Notes: generated from the sequence alone by a model not told the origin. Positions 48,879-58,600 are shown, numbered from the stretch's first letter. The stretch is DNA of 64,000 bases from an uncultured Lachnospiraceae bacterium (GCA_905235745.1 CAJOMN010000010.1:39498-103497), one strand, 5' to 3'. Numbers and translations: made by a program.

Positions 48879-49394
48879 GTGGCAAGCCTTATTGAAGAAC
48901 TTATTGACACATTGAATAAGGAAAATACAGAATATGGCAAGCTTCTGGAATTGTCCAAGCGTAAAGCGTCGGTCATTGTCTCAAGAGACATAGCGGCGCT
49001 TGAGAAGATCACGGATGATGAACAAACCGTTGTGACGACGATCGGAAATCTGGATAACAAGCGTGCCCAGGTAACCCGTGACATCGCCGACGTAATCAAC
49101 AAGGATGTTGAAACATTAAAACTGTCTGTACTGATCGAATTGCTTTCCAAGCAGCCGGACGAGCAGAGGGCTCTGTCCGAGATCCACGACAAACTAAAGA
49201 CTACGGTCGAAAGTGTTCGTATGATCAATGAAAGCAACAGGCAACTGATAGACCAGTCGCTTGAGATGGTTGAATTTGATCTGAATATGTTAAGAGCGAT
49301 GAGGCAGGCTCCGGAGACAAACAATTACGGACGGAGCGCCGTAAGCACAGGAGATACATTAGGATCGGTCAGAGGTTTTGATGCGAAGCAGTAG
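48879..49394 (+). CDS. flgN: FlgN-like flagellar export chaperone
   Basis: The 171-residue, mostly helical protein (ENTEYGKLLELSKRKASVIV, then long amphipathic helices) fits FlgN, which chaperones FlgK and FlgL to the export gate. The start is GTG 48879 with GAGG upstream; no ATG fits. It lies between flgM and flgK as in most Firmicutes. Sequence identity in this family is low, so context carries much of the call. Confidence 0.82.
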   Translation: MASLIEELIDTLNKENTEYGKLLELSKRKASVIVSRDIAALEKITDDEQTVVTTIGNLDNKRAQVTRDIADVINKDVETLKLSVLIELLSKQPDEQRALSEIHDKLKTTVESVRMINESNRQLIDQSLEMVEFDLNMLRAMRQAPETNNYGRSAVSTGDTLGSVRGFDAKQ

Positions 49395-49423
49395 ATAACA
49401 GGTGCGAAGCAAGAGGTGATTAC

Positions 49424-51103
49424 ATGTCGTTGATGAGCGGTCTTTTTGTGGGCGCAACGGGACTTCAGACCAGTCAGAATTCGCTGCATACAACAGCGCA
49501 CAACCTTTCAAATATAGAAACACCGGGTTATGTCCGCCAGCAGACGCTGCACGCGGACATGTCTTATAATCAGATAAGCACTTCACCGGCTGTTTCAAGC
49601 ATGCAGATAGGCCTCGGTGTCGAATACGATATAGTACGTCAGGTCAGGGACAGCTTTCTTGACAAATCTTATCGCAGAGAAACCGGAAGGTCTGAGTTCT
49701 ACGAAGTATGCCAGGAAACAACCCAGGAGATAGAAACACTTCTCGGAGAATTTGACGGTGTCGCGTTCCAGGACTCGATCGCAGGACTGTGGACAGCCGT
49801 TCAGGAACTCCAAAAAGATCCTTCCAGTTCGGTTACAAAAGGTTCATTCGTTAACACTGCCGCGCAGTTTCTGGAACGCGCACAGGCGGTCTATAACGGA
49901 CTGACAGATTATCAGGACAATCTTAACGCAAGAGTTAAGGAATATGTTGACAGGATCAACGATCTCGGAGATCAGATATTTGCCCTTAATGACAGGATAC
50001 ATACGGAAGAGCTCGGCGAGCAGGAAGCAAATGATCTGAGGGATCAGAGGAACAAGGCTCTTGATGAGCTGTCATCTCTTGCGAATATATCATACAGCAC
50101 AAATGCAGACGGAGCCACGGAAGTTCTTGTTGAAGGCGTATCACTCGTAGCCAGGGACAGAACGTTCCATATGGATATCGTGACGGATGAGGGCACGGGA
50201 TTTTACGTCCCCGTATGGCCCCAGAACATGAATGCGGAAGTATTCATCAGAAACGAAGAGATAGCAACGGCATACAATACCGATATAGGAAAGCTCAAGT
50301 CGGTCATTCTGGCAAGAGGTGACAGAAGAGCCAATTATACCGACATGGACTACGATACCTATATGAACGGTATATATACATACTATGATCCCGTTACAGA
50401 TACCGACGTGACTCAGAATCTGATCCCCACGTCTTCTTCGATCGTAATGAAGGTTCAGGCACAGCTTGATCAGATGGTGCATTCGCTCATGACTGAGGTC
50501 AACAATATACTGACGGGCGAGAAGAGCACGATAGACGGCGGCAATACGCCGACATACGGAGCGGATGAAGATCTGCCCAAGGAACTGTTTGTCAGGCTCG
50601 GAACAAGCAGGTATGAGCTTGACGGAACTGATTACAAATATGTTGCAGAGGACGGGAAACCATCACACGCGAATATAGACAAGCTCTATACGATAGCGAA
50701 CATGAAGATCAATCCGGATCTTCTCAAGACACCGTCATTGCTCGGTAATGAATTTATGACTGAAGACAAACAGGTCGACCATGCCAAGGCAGATGCCCTT
50801 GCAGATGCGTTCACCGCAAAGTTCTCCAGCATATCACCCGACCTTACTCAGAAGTATGACTACAGGGACTATTACGCGGCGCTTGTCGGACAGGTGGCTA
50901 CGGAAGGATCGGTATATTCCAGTATTGTTGAGGCGCAGCAGGTGGCAACACACCAGCTTTCTGACAGCCGCGACGCGATCATGGGAGTATCCTCGAACGA
51001 GGAGCTTACCAATATGATTAAATATCAGAATGCATACAACGCAGCTTCAAGATATATCACGGCATGCAACGACATGCTGGAGAGACTGCTGGATTCGGTT
51101 TAA
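49424..51103 (+). CDS. flgK: Flagellar hook-associated protein 1, paralogue 1
   Basis: The 559-residue protein has the N-terminal rod/hook segment LMSGLFVGATGLQTSQNSLH and HNLSNIETPGYVRQ, and the C-terminal coiled coil NEELTNMIKYQNAYNAASRY. FlgK joins hook to filament. GAGGTGATTAC precedes the ATG. A second full FlgK-type gene follows 22 nt later; both keep intact terminal domains, so neither looks decayed. Confidence 0.93.
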   Translation: MSLMSGLFVGATGLQTSQNSLHTTAHNLSNIETPGYVRQQTLHADMSYNQISTSPAVSSMQIGLGVEYDIVRQVRDSFLDKSYRRETGRSEFYEVCQETTQEIETLLGEFDGVAFQDSIAGLWTAVQELQKDPSSSVTKGSFVNTAAQFLERAQAVYNGLTDYQDNLNARVKEYVDRINDLGDQIFALNDRIHTEELGEQEANDLRDQRNKALDELSSLANISYSTNADGATEVLVEGVSLVARDRTFHMDIVTDEGTGFYVPVWPQNMNAEVFIRNEEIATAYNTDIGKLKSVILARGDRRANYTDMDYDTYMNGIYTYYDPVTDTDVTQNLIPTSSSIVMKVQAQLDQMVHSLMTEVNNILTGEKSTIDGGNTPTYGADEDLPKELFVRLGTSRYELDGTDYKYVAEDGKPSHANIDKLYTIANMKINPDLLKTPSLLGNEFMTEDKQVDHAKADALADAFTAKFSSISPDLTQKYDYRDYYAALVGQVATEGSVYSSIVEAQQVATHQLSDSRDAIMGVSSNEELTNMIKYQNAYNAASRYITACNDMLERLLDSV

Positions 51104-51125
51104 TGAGATCAGATAGGAGGAGCCT

Positions 51126-52982
51126 ATGAGTACTTCACAATTTTTCGGACTGAATATAGGCTATACCGGACTGCAGGCTGCAAATGCGGCTCTTAACGTC
51201 ACGGGCAATAATATCTCGAACGTAGAGACAAAAGGCTATTCAAGGCAGGAGGCAATTCAGGCCGCTGCAGATGCGCTCCGCACCAATACATCATACGGCA
51301 TGGCGGGCGCCGGAGTGGATACCAAGTCCATAGACCAGATCAGAAACGCATATTATGATCTGAAATACTGGCAGAACAACGCCAGCAAGGGAATATATGA
51401 GATCAAGCAGCAGTACTACCGCCAGATTGAGGATTATTTTACCGATACCGACGATGTGCAGGGATTCAATGTTGTGTATTCCGATATGTTTGATGCGCTT
51501 GATGAAGTGTACAAGAGCGCCGGAGATGATACGAAGAAGGCGGAATTCCTGTCAAGATGCAATGCGCTGACGGAATATTTCAACAATATGCATACCTCTT
51601 TGCAGAGACTTCAGACGGATGCCAATAACGAGATCATGAACAAAGTCAATGAGATCAACTCCATCGCATCCGAGATAGCTACGCTCAACAAACAGATCAA
51701 TACGATTGAAGTCAACCATGTCAAGGCCAATGAGCTTCGCGACAAGAGAAATCTTCTGATAGACCAGTTGTCGGAGATCGTCGACGTACAGGTTACGGAA
51801 GTCCCGATATACACAACCGAGGGCGGAGACGAGGAATCGGGGATATACAGATATATCGTCGATATCGCGGGAGGACAGAATCTTGTCAACTCTTACGACT
51901 ACTCTACGCTTGAGTGTGTTGCAAGGACGGGTGACGAGAAGGTCAACCAGTCGGATGCGGACGGACTATACGACATATATTTGGGCGGTCTTCCACTTAA
52001 TCTGTACGGCGGGAGTCTCGGGGGACAGCTCAAGGGCTTAATTGAGGTTAGAGACGGTAATAACGGAGAAAACTGCTCGGCAAAGGGTGCGTTTGTTAAG
52101 ACTACAAACAACACGGTTACTCTTGAGATTGACAAATCGAATCCAAACTATGATTTTCTGACCGACATGAATAAGGTCACGATGAACAGCAAGGGAACGA
52201 TAGTTGTCGGAAATGTCAGGCTCGTCTATGATTCATGGACTTATGATGATACTAATAAGTCGTATACGTTTAATCTGGCATCTGGGGAACCCGATGCATC
52301 GAGTCTTAACGGTAAGGATGCGTTTGTCGGCGTATCGATAGACTATCAGGGAATTCCCTATTATATGGCGCAGATGAACGAGTGGGTAAGATCATTTGCG
52401 CAGGCCATGAATAAGATAGAAAAGACCGCGCAGGATTCAAACGGAAACCTTGCGGAGGCTATGTTTACAAGCGGAAGCGATGAACTCAAGTTTGATGATT
52501 ACGATTACGATACCGGATATGACAAAGCTTTAGGTAAAACGGTAAGTACTACCAAAAATAATTATCTGCAGCTTACGGCAGGAAACTTCAATATAAACAG
52601 CGATATGCTGAAGGATGTCAATCTGTTCGGAACCACGATAGATATCACACAGGGACAGGATGCGCAGGATATAACGCTTGAACTAATGAAGGTCCGGACC
52701 GACAAGTCCAAGATGACATACAGGGGATGTTCGTCGGAGGAATTCCTGCAGTGCCTTACAAGTGATGTTGCGCTCGGAGCCTCATCAGCCAATAATTTCT
52801 ACTCGAACTTTGACAAGATAAGCAAGTCCATAGTAGCCCAGAGAACTTCAATCTCGGGCGTTGATAACGATGAGGAAGCGCTCAACCTTGTGAAGTTCCA
52901 GGAAGCGTACAATCTCTCGTCGAAGATGATCCAGGTCATGACGGAGATATATGACAGATTGATACTTCAGACGGGAGTATAA
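51126..52982 (+). CDS. flgK: Flagellar hook-associated protein 1, paralogue 2
   Basis: The 618-residue protein begins FFGLNIGYTGLQAANAALNV with NNISNVETKGYSRQEA and ends DEEALNLVKFQEAYNLSSKMI, the FlgK layout. It differs from the first copy across the middle and is longer, so it is a diverged paralogue rather than a recent duplicate. Two tandem FlgK-like proteins could build two junction zones or serve different filaments (inference). AGGAGG precedes the ATG. The stop codon lies in the REP-like repeat. Confidence 0.9.
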   Translation: MSTSQFFGLNIGYTGLQAANAALNVTGNNISNVETKGYSRQEAIQAAADALRTNTSYGMAGAGVDTKSIDQIRNAYYDLKYWQNNASKGIYEIKQQYYRQIEDYFTDTDDVQGFNVVYSDMFDALDEVYKSAGDDTKKAEFLSRCNALTEYFNNMHTSLQRLQTDANNEIMNKVNEINSIASEIATLNKQINTIEVNHVKANELRDKRNLLIDQLSEIVDVQVTEVPIYTTEGGDEESGIYRYIVDIAGGQNLVNSYDYSTLECVARTGDEKVNQSDADGLYDIYLGGLPLNLYGGSLGGQLKGLIEVRDGNNGENCSAKGAFVKTTNNTVTLEIDKSNPNYDFLTDMNKVTMNSKGTIVVGNVRLVYDSWTYDDTNKSYTFNLASGEPDASSLNGKDAFVGVSIDYQGIPYYMAQMNEWVRSFAQAMNKIEKTAQDSNGNLAEAMFTSGSDELKFDDYDYDTGYDKALGKTVSTTKNNYLQLTAGNFNINSDMLKDVNLFGTTIDITQGQDAQDITLELMKVRTDKSKMTYRGCSSEEFLQCLTSDVALGASSANNFYSNFDKISKSIVAQRTSISGVDNDEEALNLVKFQEAYNLSSKMIQVMTEIYDRLILQTGV

Positions 52983-53024
52983 GGTGTCAAAGGGGACGGT
53001 TCTTTTTGACACCCCTGACACCTT
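52981..53024. repeat. REP-like palindromic element, likely terminator
   Basis: GGTGTCAAA (52983-52991) pairs with TTTGACACC (53005-53013), and AAGGTGTCA (52981-52989) can alternatively pair with TGACACCTT (53016-53024). The loop GGGGACGGTTCTT is the same as in widely dispersed repeats linked to REP-associated tyrosine transposases (from memory). It includes the flgK stop and a T-run, so it may terminate transcription. Confidence 0.7.
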
Positions 53025-53066
53025 AAGATATGAGCAATAATTGACGATATATAATTATATACATCA

Positions 53067-53120
53067 GGCAAAAGGGAGTTTGCCATAACTATTTACAGAA
53101 GGCCAAAATGGATTTTAGCC
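53067..53120 (+). promoter_or_regulatory. Tandem leader hairpins with GGA loops before flgL
   Basis: Hairpin 1: GGCAAA (53067-53072), AAGGGAG-type loop, TTTGCC (53079-53084). Hairpin 2: GGCCAAAAT (53101-53109) with ATTTTAGCC (53112-53120), one mismatch, GGA in or near the loop. Both show GGA as in CsrA targets; a third GGA is in the flgL ribosome site. Confidence 0.5.
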
Positions 53121-53163
53121 GCCTGTAGCAGTACTTATTGCGGATTATACGGAGGGTACGGTT

Positions 53164-54693
53164 ATGATGCGAATTACCAACGGCATGATGACATCTAACA
53201 CCAAGAACAATATCAATATCAACAAGCTCAACGAAGACCGGCTTAATACACAGATTGCAACGGGTCAGGTTATCTCCAGACCATCAGAGGATCCGGTTGT
53301 GGCTATCCGTGCGCTTCGTCTTAACACCAATCTTTCACAGCTCAACCAGTATTACAAGAAGAATATTCCCGATGCGGAGGCGTGGATGAATGTTACCGAG
53401 ACCGCGCTCAAGCAGACGGATATGATATTTACCAATATCAAGGAGAATCTTACGACCGGTGCAAGTGATGACAATACCGCAAACGACCGCCAGAAGATAC
53501 TCGAGAGCCTTAAGGGACTGCGTGCGGAGCTATATTCTTCGGGTAACGCCGATTATGCAGAACGTACCGTATTTACGGGCTACAGAACAGGCGAATCGCT
53601 CACATTCCTGGCAACAGATACGGATCTTAACAGCGAATACATGATCCATGAAACATTTGATGCCAAGTCGCTTGAGACGATCAATTATATTACATCGGAT
53701 GTAAACGATGAGACAGGGGTCACGCAGAATGATGTTGCGAGGATCAGATTGGCCTATGATAACTTAAAGGGCGTGGGTACTCCGGCAGAGATTAAGCTTG
53801 CCATTGGAGGACCTATACCTGTTTCCGTGGAACCACTTGCAGGCAAGACACAGCCTGAGATTGATAATTTATATACTAGTAGTGTTCCGCCTAACGGTGC
53901 TTTACTTATTCCGGAGACCGGTGAACTGATACTCGGCAAAACTGCAGCTGCAAACTATGCTGCTGCGGCAGAAATCGGCAAGGCCTCATTTGAATACACC
54001 AAAAATCAATGGAATTCAGGCGATCTTCGCCCGGAGCACTATTTTGCATGTACGCAGACTACGGTTGACCCTGCCAAGACAACGCTTTTCAACTATGATC
54101 TGATAAAGGACCCCGTAACAGGCAAGATGGTACCCGATCCCAATAAGCCGAACTTCCAGAACCAGAACATAGAGATCGAGATCAGCTTCAATCAAAAAAT
54201 TACTATTAACACACACGCAAATGAAGTGTATACTCATGATATAGGACGTGATATCGATGATCTGCTTCGTGTAACGCAGGATGTGGTCGATGCGGACGAG
54301 AAGGTTTCCGCAGCCGAGAAAGAGCTTGCTGCGGCAGTAACGGAAACAGAAAAGACAAATGCGCAGGCGAAGCTGGACGCCGCCAACAAAGAGTACGCCC
54401 TTAAAAAGAACAAGATGCAGAAGATGTTCTCAGAAGGACTGGACAGGTTTGATGCATATGCGGACAGGAACAACGTGGCGATCGCCAATATCGGAAGCAT
54501 GCAGTCAAGACTTAAGATCACGAAGGAAAGGGTTGCCGACCAGCTTCAGAGCTTCAAGGAGCTTGCCGATGACAACATCAATGCCGAGCTTACCGAATCA
54601 TCAATAGATTTTTCAAACGCCAAGCTTGCACTTGAGGCCGCACAGCTTGCAGCAGGCAAGATATCACAGCAGACACTTTTAAATTATTTATAA
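53164..54693 (+). CDS. flgL: Flagellar hook-associated protein 3
   Basis: The 509-residue protein has the FlgL N-terminus (MRITNGMMTSNTKNNININK, then QIATGQVISRPSEDPVVA) and C-terminal helix (IDFSNAKLALEAAQLAAGKI). It is long compared with about 300 residues for many FlgL, because of a large middle domain including an Ala/Lys-rich coiled segment. It forms the distal hook-filament junction. GGAGGG precedes the ATG; the adjacent ATG (53167) is also possible. First gene of flgL-fliW-csrA. Confidence 0.9.
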   Translation: MMRITNGMMTSNTKNNININKLNEDRLNTQIATGQVISRPSEDPVVAIRALRLNTNLSQLNQYYKKNIPDAEAWMNVTETALKQTDMIFTNIKENLTTGASDDNTANDRQKILESLKGLRAELYSSGNADYAERTVFTGYRTGESLTFLATDTDLNSEYMIHETFDAKSLETINYITSDVNDETGVTQNDVARIRLAYDNLKGVGTPAEIKLAIGGPIPVSVEPLAGKTQPEIDNLYTSSVPPNGALLIPETGELILGKTAAANYAAAAEIGKASFEYTKNQWNSGDLRPEHYFACTQTTVDPAKTTLFNYDLIKDPVTGKMVPDPNKPNFQNQNIEIEISFNQKITINTHANEVYTHDIGRDIDDLLRVTQDVVDADEKVSAAEKELAAAVTETEKTNAQAKLDAANKEYALKKNKMQKMFSEGLDRFDAYADRNNVAIANIGSMQSRLKITKERVADQLQSFKELADDNINAELTESSIDFSNAKLALEAAQLAAGKISQQTLLNYL

Positions 54694-54733
54694 GGATTGC
54701 TACGCATTCCCGACAAAGGAGGTTACAAAAGGC

Positions 54734-55192
54734 ATGAAGATTACAACTAAACTATTCGGGGAAATAGAAGTGGATGATGATAAGCTGATCAATTTCCCAC
54801 AGGGGATCATAGGTTTTCCCGAGCTTAAGGATTTTCTCCTTGTCCATGACAGTGAATCCGAGGGAGGAATCAGATGGATGCAGTCAATACAGGAGCCTGC
54901 ATTTGCGATGCCCGTTATCGATCCGCTGATCGTAATGCCGGATTACAATCCGAATATTGAGGATGATCTGCTGACTCCTCTTGGAAATGTAAACGAGGAT
55001 AACACTCTTGTACTCGTAACGATCACGGTTCCGCATGAGATCGAGAATATGACAGTCAATCTCAAGGCTCCGATAATCATCAACGGAGAAAATCGCAAGG
55101 CTAACCAGATCATTACCGAGGATGAGAAATATGTCGTTAAGTTCCCGATCTATAAGATACTCAAGGATAACATGGAAAGGGCGGGTGAATAA
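54734..55192 (+). CDS. fliW: Flagellar assembly factor FliW
   Basis: The 152-residue protein shows the FliW pattern: [19 protein letters not shown] and [11 protein letters not shown], then [19 protein letters not shown]. FliW binds free flagellin or CsrA, releasing CsrA from flagellin mRNA when flagellin is low in the cytoplasm (Bacillus subtilis model). AAAGGAGG precedes the ATG. It is 2 nt before csrA, its regulatory partner. Confidence 0.95.
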   Translation: MKITTKLFGEIEVDDDKLINFPQGIIGFPELKDFLLVHDSESEGGIRWMQSIQEPAFAMPVIDPLIVMPDYNPNIEDDLLTPLGNVNEDNTLVLVTITVPHEIENMTVNLKAPIIINGENRKANQIITEDEKYVVKFPIYKILKDNMERAGE

Positions 55193-55194
55193 TT

Positions 55195-55410
55195 ATGCTG
55201 GCATTATCGAGAAAGAAAAATGAAGCCCTTGTCATTGACAATAAGATAGAAGTAACCATTCTGGATATAAAGGGAGATCAGGTAAAGGTCGGGATATCGG
55301 CACCCAAGGAGGTTCCGATCTATCGTAAAGAAGTATATCTGCAGATTCAGGAAGCAAATAAACAGGCGCTTGAGACCGAAGGACTGGAGGCTCTCAAAAA
55401 AATTTTTTAA
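55195..55410 (+). CDS. csrA: Carbon storage regulator CsrA
   Basis: The 71-residue protein is a standard CsrA ([39 protein letters not shown]), with the [12 protein letters not shown] motif. It binds GGA in RNA loops and blocks translation of flagellin. It starts 2 nt after fliW. Its product may bind the leader hairpins before flgL and the flagellin ribosome site in this window (inference). Confidence 0.96.
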   Translation: MLALSRKKNEALVIDNKIEVTILDIKGDQVKVGISAPKEVPIYRKEVYLQIQEANKQALETEGLEALKKIF

Positions 55411-55416
55411 AAACTG

Positions 55417-55444
55417 TTAAGTTTTTAATATGTTGTGCCGATAT
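55417..55444 (+). promoter_or_regulatory. SigD promoter of flaG-fliD
   Basis: TTAAGTTT (55417-55424), 12 nt, GCCGATAT (55437-55444); with the -35 read as TAAGTTTT the spacing is 11. It sits just after csrA. The leader is about 70 nt. Confidence 0.65.
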
Positions 55445-55519
55445 AAACCACAAGAAACCATCTTTATCGGTTTTTGTAGTTGTATGTTTTTTCTTTATTG
55501 TCACATGGAGGTGATAAAA

Positions 55520-55969
55520 ATGGCAATAGAACCAATTAACAGTGCAATGACGTTCAACGCACAGCCGCTTGCGCAGCAGATGAGTGCGCCGAAGCCGGTT
55601 GAAAAGAGCGCGGAGGAATTCACGGAAGGGTCTATGCAAAATGCCGCACAGCCTGTAGATAATGCTACTCTGGAAGTTAATGCGGCACAGGCCAAGGATG
55701 GCGAATCAGGTAATCAACAGCAGGGTCAATCGGATCAGCAGGGCAGTGCAAGCGCCGAGGCTATCAAAAAGGCTGTTGAAGAGATGAACAAGAAGATGTC
55801 CAATTCGGTTGCTCAGTTTGGTATTCATGAGAAAACGAATCATTTGACCATCAAGATTGTTGATAAGGAAACCAGAAAAGTCATCAAGGAACTACCCCCG
55901 GAGAAAACCCTGGATATGATAGCCAAGGTTTGGGAAATGGCCGGACTCCTCGTGGATGAGAAGAGGTAA
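55520..55969 (+). CDS. flaG: FlaG-family flagellar protein
   Basis: The 149-residue protein has a Gln/Glu-rich variable N-terminal half and a C-terminal FlaG domain (FGIHEKTNHLTIKIVDKETRKVIKELPPEKTLDMIAKV). FlaG affects filament length but its mechanism is not known. ATGGAGGTG lies before ATG 55520; the ATG-like start further up would include the leader. It precedes fliD by 12 nt. Confidence 0.87.
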   Translation: MAIEPINSAMTFNAQPLAQQMSAPKPVEKSAEEFTEGSMQNAAQPVDNATLEVNAAQAKDGESGNQQQGQSDQQGSASAEAIKKAVEEMNKKMSNSVAQFGIHEKTNHLTIKIVDKETRKVIKELPPEKTLDMIAKVWEMAGLLVDEKR

Positions 55970-55981
55970 GGAGGGCATAGA

Positions 55982-57538
55982 ATGGGCAGAATCAGAATAA
56001 CAGGTATGAACTCGGGTCTCGATACCGATTCAATGGTAAAAGAGCTCGTTAATGCATACGAAAAACAGGGTGAGAAATACACCAAAGCCAAGACCAAGAC
56101 AGAGTGGAAACAGGAAGCATGGACTAACCTGAACAACAAGATCAAGAGCTTCTTTACCAAGCAGGCAAGCAATATGAGGTTTTCTTCGGCATACAGCAAG
56201 AAGAAGACTACAGTTTCCGATTCATCAAAGGCAACGGTCATAGCAGGAAGCAATGCTGTTAACGGTACACAGACTCTTGAAGTAAAGGGACTGGCCAAGG
56301 CTGCTTATCTGACAAGCGGCGAGATTACGACTACGGACGGGAGCGGCAAAACGGTCAAGGCTTCCAAGACGACGACCCTTGGAGAACTGGGGCTTGATAT
56401 TGATGGAGAGGTGGAGCTTAAGATTGGAAAAGGTGTCAAGGATGCCGGCGGACAGTATAGCGATTATGTGCAGCCGCCTATCAGAGTCACAAAGGACACA
56501 ACCCTTGCAGAGTTCCAGAACCAGCTTAGCGCAGCAGGTCTTAATGCCAACTATGATGAATCGAACGGAAGATTCTTTATAAGCAGCAAGGAATCGGGAG
56601 AAGCGAACAACTTTGATTTTGTAAGTGATTCAGACGGCGGCAGAAAAGTTCAGGAGATCCTCAAGCTTAATGTGGATGAGGATAGTAGTGACAGTGCATC
56701 CAAGATCGATGGTGAGGACGCGGAGATTGTGCTTAACGGTGCAACGTTTAAGTCCTCAACGAACAACTTCTCAATAAACGGTCTTACTATAACTGCGAAG
56801 GATAAGACTAACGGAGCAATCTCTCTTGTTACCGATACGGATTATGATGAGATCTACGATAATGTGAAGAACTTCTTCAAAGAGTACAACAGTCTCATGA
56901 ATGAGATGGATAAGCTCTATAATGCCGCTTCTTCAAAGGGTTATGAACCGCTTACTTCAGAAGAGAAAGATGCGATGACTGATGATGAGATTGAGAAGTG
57001 GGAGACCAAGATCAAGGATTCGCTTCTCAGAAATGATTCCGAACTTGATACAATCTCATCAGCAATGCGGCAGGCGATGCTCTCAACATTTGATATTGAC
57101 GGCAAGACATATTCGCTTTCGAGTTTCGGTATCAATACACTCGGGTATTTTGAAGCGGGCGATAATGAGAAAAATATGTATCATATTGATGGTGATAAGG
57201 ATGATTCAAACACGTCCGGTAACGAGGACAAGCTTCGTGCCATGATAGCATCCAATCCCTCGGCAACCGCCAGCTTCTTCCAGCAGTTGTCCGGTAAGCT
57301 GTATGATGCGATGAACAAGATCCAGTCGAATTCTGACAGTTATACATCATACGGGAACTTCTTCTCCGACAAGAAATTACAGAATGATTATGTGGATCAG
57401 GACAAGCAGGTCAAGAAGTGGGAAGAATATGTAGCCAAGCAGGAAGATAAGTATTACAAGCAGTTTACGGCAATGGAGTCTGCAATGTCTTCGCTTAATT
57501 CGCAACAGTCCTATATATCGCAGCTGTTTGCGGGATGA
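55982..57538 (+). CDS. fliD: Flagellar filament cap protein FliD
   Basis: The 518-residue protein starts MGRIRITGMNSGLDTDSMV, the FliD N-terminus, and ends with a coiled coil before LNSQQSYISQLFAG. FliD forms the cap that folds flagellin at the tip. AAGGAGG precedes the ATG. It is followed by a hairpin at 57570 and then fliS. Confidence 0.94.
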   Translation: MGRIRITGMNSGLDTDSMVKELVNAYEKQGEKYTKAKTKTEWKQEAWTNLNNKIKSFFTKQASNMRFSSAYSKKKTTVSDSSKATVIAGSNAVNGTQTLEVKGLAKAAYLTSGEITTTDGSGKTVKASKTTTLGELGLDIDGEVELKIGKGVKDAGGQYSDYVQPPIRVTKDTTLAEFQNQLSAAGLNANYDESNGRFFISSKESGEANNFDFVSDSDGGRKVQEILKLNVDEDSSDSASKIDGEDAEIVLNGATFKSSTNNFSINGLTITAKDKTNGAISLVTDTDYDEIYDNVKNFFKEYNSLMNEMDKLYNAASSKGYEPLTSEEKDAMTDDEIEKWETKIKDSLLRNDSELDTISSAMRQAMLSTFDIDGKTYSLSSFGINTLGYFEAGDNEKNMYHIDGDKDDSNTSGNEDKLRAMIASNPSATASFFQQLSGKLYDAMNKIQSNSDSYTSYGNFFSDKKLQNDYVDQDKQVKKWEEYVAKQEDKYYKQFTAMESAMSSLNSQQSYISQLFAG

Positions 57539-57569
57539 GGCAAAATAGTATATAATCTGTTTGTGAATA

Positions 57570-57600
57570 TGTCAGCGCATCCCATACGGATGTGCTGACA
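57570..57600 (+). terminator. Hairpin between fliD and fliS
   Basis: TGTCAGCGCATCC (57570-57582) and GGATGTGCTGACA (57588-57600) form 13 pairs with one G-U and a 5-nt loop. A weak T-tail follows, so it may attenuate or process rather than fully terminate. Confidence 0.5.
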
Positions 57601-57643
57601 GTTTGTAAAATAGGAATACAGTTTCAACAAGGAGGTTTCTCAT

Positions 57644-58027
57644 ATGGCAGTGACGACCGGCAATCCGTATGCACAGTACAATCAGAACAAAATACTTACG
57701 GCGTCGCCAGCAGAACTGACCCTGATGCTCTATGACGGCGCCATCAAATTCTGTAACATAGCGATAATGGGAATAGAGCAGGGCGATGTTCAGAAGGCTC
57801 ATAATAATATTATGAAGGTTCAGAAGATAATAGAGGAGTTCCAGCTCACACTGAACTTCAAGTATGAGATTGCCAATGATTTCAATAATGTCTATAACTA
57901 CCTTATGAGAAGGCTTCGCGAAGCCAACATGACCAAGGACAAGGAGATTCTTGAAGAAGTTGACACGCATCTTCATACGATGCGTGATACATGGAAAGAG
58001 GTCATGAGACTGAATCACAAGGCCTAG
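57644..58027 (+). CDS. fliS: Flagellin export chaperone FliS
   Basis: The 127-residue helical protein has NPYAQYNQNKILTASPAELTLMLYDGAIKF, diagnostic for FliS. It binds the flagellin C-terminus before export. CAAGGAGG precedes the ATG. A chaperone-like gene follows after 31 nt. Confidence 0.95.
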   Translation: MAVTTGNPYAQYNQNKILTASPAELTLMLYDGAIKFCNIAIMGIEQGDVQKAHNNIMKVQKIIEEFQLTLNFKYEIANDFNNVYNYLMRRLREANMTKDKEILEEVDTHLHTMRDTWKEVMRLNHKA

Positions 58028-58058
58028 GTATTTGTACATACTTCGCGAGGACAGATAT

Positions 58059-58547
58059 ATGCCGGTAGATGATTATATTCAGATTATGATAGAGAGCCTG
58101 AACAAGAAGTCAGAGCTTCTGGATCGGATCATACGTAACAATGAAGAACAGCATGAATGTGTTGCCGATAAGACATTCGATGATATCAACTGGGATTCAT
58201 TCAATCTTATCGTGGCACAGAAGCAGGCATCGATAGATCGTATAGTCAAGATGGATGAAGGCTTTCAGAGCCTGTATGACAGGGTAAAGGAGCAACTTAA
58301 TACCGACAGGGACAGGTATGCCGACAAGATCAAAGAAATGCAGCGTCTGATAAGTGTTATTACCGAGCAGGGTGTTAAGATCAGTACGGGCGAGGAACGA
58401 AACCGTAAGATAATTGATAAGGTATTCGGTGACAGAAAGAGCGAGATAAAGCGGACGAGGAGCAGTCTTCAGGTCGCAAGCAGTTATGCCCAGACTATGA
58501 GTGCTTCATTCGGTTCCGATTTTTCATCGCAGGATATCAAGAAATAG
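58059..58547 (+). CDS. FliT/FlgN-like flagellar coiled-coil protein
   Basis: The 162-residue, largely helical protein has the heptad pattern of flagellar export chaperones (IESLNKKSELLDRIIRN, then a Lys/Arg/Glu-rich coil) with a Ser-rich end. Its place after fliS suggests a FliT-like role for FliD, but sequence alone is not decisive. Start ATG 58059 is chosen because CGAGGA is about 7 nt upstream; a TTG at 58032 is less likely. A strong terminator follows. Confidence 0.65.
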   Translation: MPVDDYIQIMIESLNKKSELLDRIIRNNEEQHECVADKTFDDINWDSFNLIVAQKQASIDRIVKMDEGFQSLYDRVKEQLNTDRDRYADKIKEMQRLISVITEQGVKISTGEERNRKIIDKVFGDRKSEIKRTRSSLQVASSYAQTMSASFGSDFSSQDIKK

Positions 58548-58559
58548 AGATAGGAAGAT

Positions 58560-58600
58560 AAACGGCAGGCATTGGAAGTTCAAATGCCTGCCGTTTTATC
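58560..58600 (+). terminator. Rho-independent terminator of the flagellar operon
   Basis: AAACGGCAGGCATT (58560-58573) and AATGCCTGCCGTTT (58583-58596) make a perfect 14-bp stem with a 9-nt loop and T-rich end. Confidence 0.9.
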
